Origin: Anaerolineae bacterium
GTDB lineage: Bacteria; Chloroflexota; Anaerolineae; Aggregatilineales; Aggregatilineaceae
DNA length: 64,000 nucleotides
Assembly: GCA_027494015.1 (NCBI GenBank)
Contig: JAOSJP010000001.1
Location: 372,001-436,000 of the forward strand
Reading direction: 5' to 3'
This document shows, piece by piece, positions 28,966 to 37,030 of the stretch. The notes beneath the pieces are model-generated. The model saw only the letters and a list, made by a program, of their open reading frames with translations. It ran no database searches and had not been told where the DNA came from. How positions within the stretch are numbered: the stretch's first letter is position 1; each line of letters starts with the position of its first letter. Position numbers and translations under genes: made by a program.

Positions 28966-29248
28966 AGCGTGTTATGAACCTGGCGCTCTCGGCCAGGGGG
29001 AGGGCGCTCTGTTGACCTCACCCCCCAGGCCTTTGACGATGCGCTCGGTAACCTTTCCTATGCGCCTTACGATCCATGCATGGAGAGGGGCGGGTTAGAA
29101 CGCCCCGCCAGTGCGCGTATGACCCGGGGTGATTGTCAAAGCCAGGAGACGCTCCCTGGCCCAGGGCGGGGCCGCATCAATCACTCCGTCCGCTGGGCGC
29201 TCGCGTAGTCTACTGTGTGTTTTCGCCCCGTGATTCACAAATAGACCG

Positions 29249-29277
29249 TTGACCCCCCCTGAAGGAAGCGGTATAAT
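29249..29277 (+). promoter_or_regulatory. Promoter of the S1-domain gene
   Basis: TTGACC (29249-29254), 17-bp spacer, perfect TATAAT (29272-29277). The spacer begins with a C-run. The rest of 28966-29348 holds no gene. Confidence 0.85.
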
Positions 29278-29348
29278 CCGCCCGATCCAATCACAGGACT
29301 TCCGGTGTTGCCCACCGGCGGATAAGCCGAACCCGAGGAGCACAACCC

Positions 29349-30068
29349 ATGACTAGCGAGACGCCCGCGCCCACCAGCATTGACGAGATCGCCCCGAAGA
29401 TGCATCTCAAAGGGGTCGTCAAGAAGATTGACCTGTACGGCGCACTGGTTGATGTTGGCGTTGGGCGGCTGGGTCTGCTTCATATCTCTCAGATCTCCGA
29501 GAATCATGTCAAGAACGTGTCCGACGTGCTGAATGAGGGCGACGAGATCGAGGTGTGGGTTCAGGAAGTTGATCGCCAACGCGGGCGCATCGGCCTGACC
29601 ATGCTCAAGCCGCCGGCGCTCACCTGGGGCGAGATCGCCGTCAACAACGTCTATCGTGGCACGGTCGTGCGCGTGGAGAAGTTCGGGGCATTCGTGGACA
29701 TTGGCGCTGAACGTCCGGGCCTGGTTCATGTCTCCGAGCTGGCGTCGGGCTACGTGGGCAACCCGTCCGATGTCGTCAACCCCGGGGACGAAATCGAGGT
29801 CAAGGTCATTGAAGTCAACCGGCGCAAGAAACAGATTGACCTCAGCGTGCGCGCCCTAGAGGAGCCTGCCGTCGCTGTGACCGCCCAGGAACCGGAAGAG
29901 GAACTGCCCACCGCGATGGAGCTGGCGCTGCGCGAGGCACTGGAAGGGTCTGGCTTCAGTATGCCCTCTCGCCAGGGCAAGAACAAGCGGCGGGGCAAGC
30001 GCAGCCGCCGGCACGAGGAGCGGGAGGACATCTTCCTGCGCACGCTCCAGCAGCACGCGAAAGACTGA
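29349..30068 (+). CDS. RNA-binding protein with two S1 domains
   Basis: 239 residues. The first S1 domain is at about 18-87 (LKGVVKKIDLYGALVDVGVGRLGLLHISQIS), the second at about 102-173 (YRGTVVRVEKFGAFVDIGAERPGLVHVSELA). The C-terminal tail is first acidic, then strongly basic (KNKRRGKRSRRHEER). It resembles short ribosomal-protein-S1-like proteins of Gram-positive-type bacteria and may assist translation or RNA turnover; it is too short to be a full S1. It has its own promoter and terminator, so it is a single-gene unit. Confidence 0.9.
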   Translation: MTSETPAPTSIDEIAPKMHLKGVVKKIDLYGALVDVGVGRLGLLHISQISENHVKNVSDVLNEGDEIEVWVQEVDRQRGRIGLTMLKPPALTWGEIAVNNVYRGTVVRVEKFGAFVDIGAERPGLVHVSELASGYVGNPSDVVNPGDEIEVKVIEVNRRKKQIDLSVRALEEPAVAVTAQEPEEELPTAMELALREALEGSGFSMPSRQGKNKRRGKRSRRHEEREDIFLRTLQQHAKD

Positions 30069-30090
30069 GCAGCGACCTGTACAAAAACTA

Positions 30091-30125
30091 CGGGCGGCGC
30101 CACTGGCACCGCCCGTTTTGTTTTC
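30091..30125 (+). terminator. Terminator after the S1-domain gene
   Basis: CGGGCGG-C-GCC / GGC-A-CCGCCCG stem with a 3-base loop, followed by TTTTGTTTT. It also separates the convergent VKOR gene. Confidence 0.85.
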
Positions 30126-30143
30126 AGCGCGCGGGTCGCGTTC

Positions 30144-30635
30144 TCAGGAGCGCAGCGGCCTGATGAAGCTGCGCCAGCGAAACACCCCGATGATGAGCAG
30201 GGCCGTGATGATGATATAGGACGCCACGCACCACTGGCACCATTTCTCCAGCACCGCCGCCTCGACATAGGTCAGGTACGTCTGGAAGATGACTCCGAAC
30301 AGGGCAAAACCCACCACCAGCGTCCGCCCATAGGCGGCGGCTATCTCAAGCTGGTCTTCGAGCATCAGCACACCCAGGATGGCGATGTAGCCCAACAGCC
30401 CCAGCAGCGCCACCGGGACTCCAAGCGTCTTGGCGTAGGCACTGTCCTGCACAGCGGCGCAGTCAATGTTGCCGGTCTCCACACAGACCGTCTCGTTGTT
30501 GGTCAGCTCGGCCCAGGTCATGTAGCCCGCTACAAGAATCCCCAGCACAGACAGGACAACAGAAGCGAGGCGCAGCCAGTCAGGTGCCAGCACCCCGGCA
30601 GACAGCGTAGCTTTGCTGGTTTTCGCAGTACTCAC
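30144..30635 (-). CDS. Vitamin K epoxide reductase family protein (VKOR)
   Basis: Inner-membrane enzyme that passes electrons from periplasmic or extracellular DsbA-like partners to quinones. The GTG at 30635 is chosen because GGAGG precedes it by 10 bases; the longer frame adds 23 residues without support. 163 residues, four membrane helices. The loop cysteines are C51 and C59 (CVETGNIDC) and the quinone-site pair is C133-Q-W-C136. The DsbA-like gene at 28041 is the likely partner. It converges with the S1-domain gene. Confidence 0.92.
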   Translation of the reverse strand: MSTAKTSKATLSAGVLAPDWLRLASVVLSVLGILVAGYMTWAELTNNETVCVETGNIDCAAVQDSAYAKTLGVPVALLGLLGYIAILGVLMLEDQLEIAAAYGRTLVVGFALFGVIFQTYLTYVEAAVLEKWCQWCVASYIIITALLIIGVFRWRSFIRPLRS

Positions 30636-30734
30636 GGCCAGAATTCCTCCACTTTGAGCAGACATTGATCCGCGCACGCACATTTCATGTAAAATATAGC
30701 GCATATGTTGATGGATGCCCCAAACTGATTTCGC

Positions 30735-30884
30735 GCACAGGGTTGTTGGTCATTGGTGGTTGGTCATTGGTGGAGCGCACCTGGCGAGGGCCAGCCTTGA
30801 CCCATAACCTGGAACCAATGATCAGGAGCCAATCACCAAAAACCAACCACCAATAACCAGGCGGTGAGGGCGCTGGCCCTTGCC
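30735..30884. repeat. Imperfect long inverted repeat upstream of rel
   Basis: Two direct copies of GGTTGTTGGTCATTGGTG-like sequence (30741-30776) face their rough complement ACCAACCACCAATAACC (30842-30858). Inner arms GCGAGGGCCAGC (about 30784) and GCGCTGGCCCTTGCC (about 30869) also pair. Non-coding. Confidence 0.55.
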
Positions 30885-30913
30885 GGGCTTTCTTCTCCAT
30901 TTTCCGCTGAGCA

Positions 30914-30942
30914 TTGCAGCGGCGGAATCGCGCCGTTATACT
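30914..30942 (+). promoter_or_regulatory. rel promoter
   Basis: TTGCAG (30914-30919), 17-bp spacer, TATACT (30937-30942), 47 bases before the start codon. Confidence 0.7.
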
Positions 30943-30988
30943 CTGGCTGACAGGTTGTCTAGAGAATCTGGTTGAGAAGGGCGACACC

Positions 30989-33166
30989 ATGCAAGTCGCT
31001 GCTGTGGATATCGCGGGCCTCTTCGCGGCGCTGCCCGATCTCTCGCGCAACGACCGGGCGCTGATCGAGCGCGCCTTTCACCGTGCTGAGGAAGCGCATC
31101 GCGGCCAGGCTCGCAAATCCGGGCAGCCCTTCATCCTGCACTGCGTCGCCGTCGCGCAGATTCTCGCGGATATGAAGCTCGACGCGACGACGATTGCCGC
31201 CGCGCTGCTTCACGACGTGGTGGAAGACACGGGCGTCACGCTGGAGGACATCGCCAGCGAATTCGGCCCCAAGATCGCCGAACTGGTGGACGGCGTGACC
31301 AAGTTGAAGCAGCTTCCCACCGGGGTTGACGGCATGCACGGCGGCAAGGCCGGCGACCGCGAGATGGAATTCCTGCGCAAGATGTTCCTGGCGATGGGGT
31401 CTGACTTCCGCGTGATCCTGATCAAGCTGGCCGACCGGCTGCATAACATGCGCACCCTCGGCCACATGCCGCCGCACAAGCAGATCCAGAAGTCCAAAGA
31501 GACGCTGGAAATCTTTGCGCCCATCGCCAATCGGCTGGGCATCTGGCAGATCAAGTGGGAGCTGGAAGACCTGGCTTTTCGCTATCTCGATCCGCAGAAG
31601 TACCGCGAAATCGTCGGGCAGGTTGACGAACGGCGCTCCGACCGCGAAGCGTACATGAAGCGCACCATCGCGTACATCCAGGAGCACTTCGCCCGCGAAG
31701 GGCTGAAGGCCGAGGTTCAGGGCCGCCCCAAGCACATCTACAGCATCTACCGCAAGATGGAGCGCAAGAATCTGCCCTTCAGCCAGATTTATGACATTCG
31801 GGCCATCCGCATCGTGGTGGAGACCGCCCCGCAGTGCTACCAGGCGTTGGGCATCATTCACAACATCTTCCACGCCATCCCCGGCGAGTTCGATGACTAC
31901 ATCTCGTCGCCCAAGCAGAACTCGTACCGCAGCCTGCACACGGCTGTGCTGGACAAAGATGGCAAGACGCTGGAGGTGCAGATTCGCACCCCCGAAATGA
32001 ACGAAGATGCCGAATACGGCATCGCTGCGCACTGGCGCTATAAAGAAGGCCGTGCCACCAGCAGCGGCGAGCTTTCATTTGAGCGCCGCCTGGAACGCAT
32101 CCGGCGCATGATGGAAGACGTGCAGGAGACTGGCGACACAGACGCCAACGGCTTCGTGCAGGGCGTGCTGGAGCAAATCAGCCCGGAGCGCATCTATGCC
32201 TTCACGCCCAAAGGGGACATCATTGATCTGCCCGAAGGGGCCACGCCGGTTGACTTCGCTTACTACGTCCACACGGAGGTGGGGCATCGCTGTCGCGGCG
32301 CGAAGGTGAACGGACGCCTGGTATCGCTGGACTACCAGCTCAAGAACGGCGACCGCGTGGAGATCACGACGGCCAGCCGCGGCGGACCGAGCCTGGACTG
32401 GCTGAACACCGATCTCGGTTTTGTGCAGACAACCCGCGCGCGCAACAAGATCAAGCAGTGGTTCCGCCGCAGCGAGCGCGAGAAGGCCATCTCCGCCGGC
32501 AAGGAAGTGCTCGACCGCGAGCTGCGCAAGATCGGCAAGAGCGCCATGTCGCGCGATGAGATCGCTGCTGCGCTTGGCTTCGCGCGGACCGAAGACCTGA
32601 TGGCCGCCATTGGCTACGGCGAAGTTACGGGGGCGCACATCAGTCTGCGCCTGCTCGAAGCGGAGCATCCCATCGTAAGTGAGGCGCTCGAAGCCACCGT
32701 CGTGCGCAAGGATGAGCCGGTCATGGCCGAGGGGATGCGCATTGACGAGACTGGTGGGCTGCTCGTCACCCTGGCCCGCTGCTGCAACCCCACTTACGGC
32801 GACGAGATCACGGGGTTCATCACGCGTGGCAAAGGCATCACTGTGCACCGCGCCGACTGCAAAAATGTGCTCAACACCAACGAGCCGGAGCGCCTGATCA
32901 ACGTCACCTGGCCGCCGGAGAGCGACCAATCGTTCCCCGTGCCGGTGCTCATCATCGCCTATGATCGCGAAGGTCTCATGCGCGACATTGGCGCGGTGAT
33001 CGCGGACGAGAAGATCAATATGTCCAACGTGAACATCAGCACCCGGCAGAACATCGCCACCTTTGAGCTGACTATGGAAATCAACGATCTCAAGCAGCTT
33101 TCCGGCATTCTGGCCAAGATCGAGCGCCTGCCCAATGTCATCGAAGCCTTCCGGCGCACAGCCTGA
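30989..33166 (+). CDS. rel: RelA/SpoT-family (p)ppGpp synthetase/hydrolase
   Basis: Stringent-response enzyme, 725 residues. Domains in order: HD hydrolase (H75-D76 in LLHDVVEDTG; VILIKLADRLHNMRTL), synthetase (GRPKHIYSIYRKM; PKQNSYRSLHTAV), TGS (AFTPKGDIIDLPEGATPVDFAYYVHTEVGHRCRGAKVNG), helical and zinc-finger regions (ARCCNPTYGDEITGF, HRADCKNV) and ACT (PVLIIAYDREGLMRDIGAVIADEKINMSNVN). The hydrolase motifs are intact, as in bifunctional Rel. The synthetase loop, however, has E300-F-D-D303 (EXDD type, as in RelA) instead of RXKD. The small lipoprotein gene follows 13 bp later. Confidence 0.96.
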   Translation: MQVAAVDIAGLFAALPDLSRNDRALIERAFHRAEEAHRGQARKSGQPFILHCVAVAQILADMKLDATTIAAALLHDVVEDTGVTLEDIASEFGPKIAELVDGVTKLKQLPTGVDGMHGGKAGDREMEFLRKMFLAMGSDFRVILIKLADRLHNMRTLGHMPPHKQIQKSKETLEIFAPIANRLGIWQIKWELEDLAFRYLDPQKYREIVGQVDERRSDREAYMKRTIAYIQEHFAREGLKAEVQGRPKHIYSIYRKMERKNLPFSQIYDIRAIRIVVETAPQCYQALGIIHNIFHAIPGEFDDYISSPKQNSYRSLHTAVLDKDGKTLEVQIRTPEMNEDAEYGIAAHWRYKEGRATSSGELSFERRLERIRRMMEDVQETGDTDANGFVQGVLEQISPERIYAFTPKGDIIDLPEGATPVDFAYYVHTEVGHRCRGAKVNGRLVSLDYQLKNGDRVEITTASRGGPSLDWLNTDLGFVQTTRARNKIKQWFRRSEREKAISAGKEVLDRELRKIGKSAMSRDEIAAALGFARTEDLMAAIGYGEVTGAHISLRLLEAEHPIVSEALEATVVRKDEPVMAEGMRIDETGGLLVTLARCCNPTYGDEITGFITRGKGITVHRADCKNVLNTNEPERLINVTWPPESDQSFPVPVLIIAYDREGLMRDIGAVIADEKINMSNVNISTRQNIATFELTMEINDLKQLSGILAKIERLPNVIEAFRRTA

Positions 33167-33179
33167 GGGCGCTTGGCCC

Positions 33180-33515
33180 ATGCAGACGAACCCGCGCCAC
33201 CGGTCTCCCGTCCGCAGTCTTGCTCTGTGCGCCCTGTGCCTGGCGCTGGTCACGCTGGCCTGCGCGACGTTCCGCGCGCCGGGCGACCCGGCCCCAACCC
33301 GCCCGCCGACGCTGACGCCGCTGCCCACAGCGACCGGCATGGCCACGCCTACTCTCATCCATACTCCCACACTCGCCGACTCGGCCACCGCCACCCCGAC
33401 CCTCACGGGGACGCCGACTCGCGCGGAAACGCTTCCCTCCACTCGCCCCGCGCTCACGCAGACAGCTACCGCGCAGGCCCCCATAGCGGCCACTCCACCA
33501 TCTTCTGCGCAGTGA
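33180..33515 (+). CDS. Small Thr/Pro-rich lipoprotein
   Basis: 111 residues from the ATG at 33180. A basic start and a hydrophobic stretch end in LVTLAC, a lipobox-like site. The rest is a low-complexity Thr/Pro/Ala tail (TLTPLPTATG, TPTLTGTPT) with no fold. Follows rel by 13 bp and may be read from the same transcript. Function unknown; it could be a surface spacer. The coding call rests on the signal peptide and low complexity, so it is moderate. Confidence 0.55.
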   Translation: MQTNPRHRSPVRSLALCALCLALVTLACATFRAPGDPAPTRPPTLTPLPTATGMATPTLIHTPTLADSATATPTLTGTPTRAETLPSTRPALTQTATAQAPIAATPPSSAQ

Positions 33516-33598
33516 TTGTCTTACGTTACCGGCGATCCTGCTCAGCCCTGCCTGCCTAGGGGGTTCCCTACCAGGTAGTAGCACGCTGATCTTGCAGG

Positions 33599-33627
33599 TT
33601 GTGATCTTTCCCCTATTCGCGTATAAT
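33599..33627 (+). promoter_or_regulatory. Promoter of the BTAD regulator
   Basis: TTGTGA (33599-33604), 17-bp spacer, perfect TATAAT (33622-33627), about 98 bases before the start. Confidence 0.75.
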
Positions 33628-33725
33628 AAGACAAATGAAGCCGTTGAGAATTGTGCTATAACAAGTCAATCAACGAAGGTTTAGCCCAAATCAATTGTTG
33701 TTTCTTCTGGGTGGAGAGTGCGATC

Positions 33726-34970
33726 ATGAAAAATCCAGACACCTTTGAGCACGCGCTAGAACAACTGCGAAGCCTTCCCCCGCACGTCATGTTGGTGATC
33801 CTGCATCCTGACTTCCATGGCCAGAACCGCCTGTTGGCGCAGCCGCTCGTCGAGCCATCGGCGAAGGCCGTTTTCATCAATCTGGTCGAGCCTGATCTGC
33901 CGCTGACCAGGTTGATGACCCTCCTCAAAGAGGCGTTCTCCGCGCAACTGGGCGTCGCACTGCCCGCCCATAGGTCTCCCGCCGATAGCGCGGCTGCGCT
34001 GGCCGGGGTCATGGCGGAGCAGGGCGGCGTCACCCTCATCGTCAGCGCCTATGACTATGCTCGACAGGAAGAAGCCACGCCCTTCATCCAGGCTCTTGTG
34101 CCCCAGCTTCGTGAGGGCAGCCGGCTGATTCTGGGCACGCGCGAGCTGCCCATGCCATTGCTCGGCCTGCCAGAACTGCGCCAGCGCACGGCGATTGTCC
34201 CGGTCAATCCGGACAAGATGATGCTGGATTATGTGCACCTTTCGGACAAGAAAGTGCTGGAAGTGCGGGCGCTTGGGCCGGGCCGGGTGCTGATCAACGG
34301 CCGGCTGATTCGCCATTGGGATGGCGTGCTGCCGCGCACCCTGTTCTTCTACTTCGTGGATCGTGGCATGACCACGCGCGACGAGATCTTCCAAACCTTC
34401 TGGCCCAACCTCAACACCCGCGAGGCCACGAATGTTTTTCACGTCACCAAGCGCAAGATCAGCGAGATTCTGGGCACCGATCTGACGGTGTACTGGTCGG
34501 GGTTTTATCGCATCTCGCCGGAGCTTGAGCTGCATTACGATGTGGTCAAGTTCGCCGAAGCTGCGCAGAACGCCGCCGTTGCCACCGATGAGGAGGCGCT
34601 CGTGCTGCTGCACAATGCGATTGACCTCTATCGCGGGCCGTTGCTGAGCACGCTGGAGCAGGCGTGGATCGCGCAGCGCCGGGCCGAGCTGGCGGGCAGC
34701 TATGCCGAGGCGCTCGCTGTGCTGGCGCGGCTGTATGCCAAGCAGAACGCGCAGCACAATGCGCTGGGCTTCTTCCTGCGCGCTGCCGCCGCCAATCCAC
34801 AGCGCGAAGACCTGGTGCGGCACATCATGGAGCTTTACCACAAAATGGGCAGACCGGCAGAAGCGCTAGGAGTGTTCGACCGGCTGGCGGGCGAACTCAA
34901 GCGGTCGCTCGACGTGGAGCCGGACCCGCAGACCCAGGCGCTCGCCGCAACGATCCGCGCGTCCCTGTAG
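33726..34970 (+). CDS. SARP/BTAD-type transcriptional regulator
   Basis: 414 residues from the ATG at 33726 (GGAGAG upstream; the longer frame is unsupported). Residues 1-180 look like the remnant of a STAND-type NTPase (MLVILHPDFHGQNRLL, LILGTRELPMPLLGLPELRQRTAIVPVNP) with no Walker A. A winged helix follows at about 185-280 (LPRTLFFYFVDRGMTTRDEIFQTFWPN, EATNVFHVTKRKISEILG), then a BTAD tetratricopeptide-like domain (residues about 285-414, DVVKFAEAAQNAA to DVEPDPQTQAL). SARP-like proteins activate nearby genes; the target here is not evident. Confidence 0.85.
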   Translation: MKNPDTFEHALEQLRSLPPHVMLVILHPDFHGQNRLLAQPLVEPSAKAVFINLVEPDLPLTRLMTLLKEAFSAQLGVALPAHRSPADSAAALAGVMAEQGGVTLIVSAYDYARQEEATPFIQALVPQLREGSRLILGTRELPMPLLGLPELRQRTAIVPVNPDKMMLDYVHLSDKKVLEVRALGPGRVLINGRLIRHWDGVLPRTLFFYFVDRGMTTRDEIFQTFWPNLNTREATNVFHVTKRKISEILGTDLTVYWSGFYRISPELELHYDVVKFAEAAQNAAVATDEEALVLLHNAIDLYRGPLLSTLEQAWIAQRRAELAGSYAEALAVLARLYAKQNAQHNALGFFLRAAAANPQREDLVRHIMELYHKMGRPAEALGVFDRLAGELKRSLDVEPDPQTQALAATIRASL

Positions 34971-35060
34971 TCGCGCTCTCAGAGAGCCAGCGAGCGCCCC
35001 TGCTGCCCGACAGGCTCTGCCCGCACCCCGGCCAGCGCCCTGCGTCATTGACGCGGGGTG

Positions 35061-35828
35061 CTATTTCTTGCGCCGCTTCTTGGAATTGCTGCGTCGGGTG
35101 GCTGCCTCCGCTTCGAAAGACAGGTCAAGCTGGCGCTCCAGGGTGTCCACAACAGTTTGCAGGACGTGCACGCGCGCGTGCAGCTTGTCGTTGGCGGGCA
35201 CAACAGTCCAGGGAGCCACAGTGGTGCTCGTCTTGAGCAGCATGTCTTCGACCGCCTCTGTGTATGGCTCCCATTTGTCGCGGTTGCGCCAGTCCTCGTC
35301 GGTCAGCTTCCATGACTTGTAGGCCGTGTCGCGCCGCTCCTCGAAGCGCCTGAGCTGCTCGTCCTCACTGATATGCAGCCAGAATTTGACGAGGATGGTG
35401 CCGAAGTCCACAAGCTGGCGCTCGAACTGGTTGATCTCGCGGTAGGCGCGGCGCCACTCGTCTTCTGTGCAGAATCCTTCGATGCGCTCGACGAGCACAC
35501 GACCGTACCAGGTGCGGTCGAAGATGGCGATCTGCCCCGCTTCTGGCAGCCGCCGCCAGAAACGCCACAGGTATGGGTGCTCGGCGTCGTCGCCCCTGGG
35601 CGCGCTGATGGCGTGCACCACATAGCCGCGCGGGTCCAGGCGCTCGGTCAGCCGGCGGATGGCGCCCCCCTTGCCCGCTGCGTCCCAGCCTTCAAAGGCG
35701 ATGATCAGGGGCCGCCCCTGCACGTACACCTGATAGCCCAGCTCGCCCAGCCGTACCTGCAGCGCGATCAGCCGGGTCTTGTAGTCTGCCAGCGTGAGCT
35801 TCCTGGTGAGATCAACGGTCTCAAGCAT
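35061..35828 (-). CDS. ppk2: Polyphosphate kinase 2 family protein, downstream copy
   Basis: Transfers phosphate between polyphosphate and nucleotides. 255 residues. Walker A is FEGWDAAGKGG (residues 45-55), Walker B IAIFDRTWYGRVLVERIEG, and the lid region carries basic residues. The Lys/Arg-rich tail (SNSKKRRKK) is extra. Its ATG overlaps the last 8 bases of the upstream paralogue, so the two are translated together. The pair resembles a two-domain (class II) polyphosphate:AMP phosphotransferase split into two genes. Which nucleotide is used cannot be decided here. Confidence 0.93.
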   Translation of the reverse strand: MLETVDLTRKLTLADYKTRLIALQVRLGELGYQVYVQGRPLIIAFEGWDAAGKGGAIRRLTERLDPRGYVVHAISAPRGDDAEHPYLWRFWRRLPEAGQIAIFDRTWYGRVLVERIEGFCTEDEWRRAYREINQFERQLVDFGTILVKFWLHISEDEQLRRFEERRDTAYKSWKLTDEDWRNRDKWEPYTEAVEDMLLKTSTTVAPWTVVPANDKLHARVHVLQTVVDTLERQLDLSFEAEAATRRSNSKKRRKK

Positions 35829-36591
35829 AGGTCTCGTCTCCCTGCGCCTCGGCCACGCTGATCACGGGGGGCACTGCCCCAAGCTCGCCCAGACGCGCTT
35901 CCAGCGCCCGGATGAGCGTGCGGTAGACTTTATCGAGCATGAAGCTGCGGTCGGTGGCCTCGACGATGGTCCAGGGGCCGAAGCTGGTGTCGGTGCGCTC
36001 CAGCATCTCCTCATAGACGAGCAGCCAGGTCTCATAGTGGCGATGCCGCTCGCGGTCTTCCATCTCCAGTCGCCAGCTCTCCAGCGGGTCTTTTTCGATC
36101 TGGCGGAAGCGCCGGGCCTGCTCCTGCTTGGAGATGTGCAGGAAGAACTTGACGATCACGTAGCCGTCCAGGGCCATGAGGCGCTCGAAGTCCACGATGT
36201 CGTTGTAGGCGCGCATCCACTCGCGCTGGGGCAGGCCCAGTTCCAGCCGCTCGACCGTCACCCGCCCGTACCAACTGCGGTCGAAGATGGCCATGTGCCC
36301 GTAATTCGGCAGCTTGTTCCAGAAGCGCCACAGCCAGGGTCGCTTCTGCTCGTAGGTGCGCGCGGCGCGGATCGGCCAGACGGTGAAGCCGCGCGGATCA
36401 AGCCGCGAGGTCAGCGTCCTGACGCAGGTGCCTTTGCCCGCCGTGTCCCAGCCCTCAAAGAGGATGACGGTGGGCACGCCCGCGTCGAACGCCGCCTTCT
36501 CCAGGTCATAGAGACGCTGCTGGTAGGCGGATCGCTGGGCTTTCCACTCTTTCTTACCTAGTTTCTGGTCAAGGTTGACGATTTCCAGCAA
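35821..36591 (-). CDS. ppk2: Polyphosphate kinase 2 family protein, upstream copy
   Basis: 256 residues, sister of the overlapping downstream gene, with which it shares layout and N-terminus (MLEIVNLDQKL). Walker A is FEGWDTAGKGT (45-55), Walker B MAIFDRSWYGRVTVERLE. In class II PPK2 the N-terminal half is often inactive, but here the P-loop and Walker B acids are kept in both proteins, so both may act or form a heteromer. No promoter was identified; the 36592-37030 gap upstream holds a repeat core and a terminator. Confidence 0.93.
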   Translation of the reverse strand: MLEIVNLDQKLGKKEWKAQRSAYQQRLYDLEKAAFDAGVPTVILFEGWDTAGKGTCVRTLTSRLDPRGFTVWPIRAARTYEQKRPWLWRFWNKLPNYGHMAIFDRSWYGRVTVERLELGLPQREWMRAYNDIVDFERLMALDGYVIVKFFLHISKQEQARRFRQIEKDPLESWRLEMEDRERHRHYETWLLVYEEMLERTDTSFGPWTIVEATDRSFMLDKVYRTLIRALEARLGELGAVPPVISVAEAQGDETYA

Positions 36592-36706
36592 GGCCCACCT
36601 CCTCAGGATTCACTTGCGCTGCCACCAGTATAAGGCCACTGGCGGCCAGTGCGAAATGGTTGGACGGGCGATGCAGGGCAATCGCATCAAACGTGCGTGT
36701 TGTTCT

Positions 36707-36831
36707 ACCTCACCCCCAGCCTCGCTGCGCTCGGCTTGCCCCCTCTCCGTCAACGGAGAGGGGGCGGCGAGGCGCGCCAGCGCCGAGCGGGGGTGAGGTA
36801 AACCCAGGGCGCAGCAGAGCAGCGCCCCTAC
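36707..36831. repeat. MITE-like core without its terminal repeats
   Basis: ACCTCACCCCCAGCCTCGC to GCGCCCCTAC: the large hairpin plus the small GGGCGC/GCGCCC hairpin. The GGGTGCG ends and inner flank are missing. Located between ppk2 and the terminator of the PPC-protein gene. Confidence 0.8.
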
Positions 36832-36967
36832 GGGCAGGCTGGCGCGCGGCGGACTTTGATGCGATTGCCCTGGGGGCGATGGGAGAAATGGGGTGCCGGG
36901 GCGAGCGCCCTTCTATAGTATCTAGCGATTCTGGCTGCGCTGGTGGGGTGCGATGTGCGTGCCCCAC

Positions 36968-37005
36968 AAAAAAGGCGCCCGCTGCCAGAGCACGGCAGCA
37001 GGCGC
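36968..37005 (-). terminator. Terminator of the PPC-protein gene
   Basis: On the reverse strand GCGCCTGCTGCC (37005-36994), 7-base loop, GGCAGCGGGCGCC, then six T (36973-36968). It follows the stop codon by about 25 bases. Confidence 0.88.
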
Positions 37006-37030
37006 GAATTTGTGTGCCCAACGGCACAGG

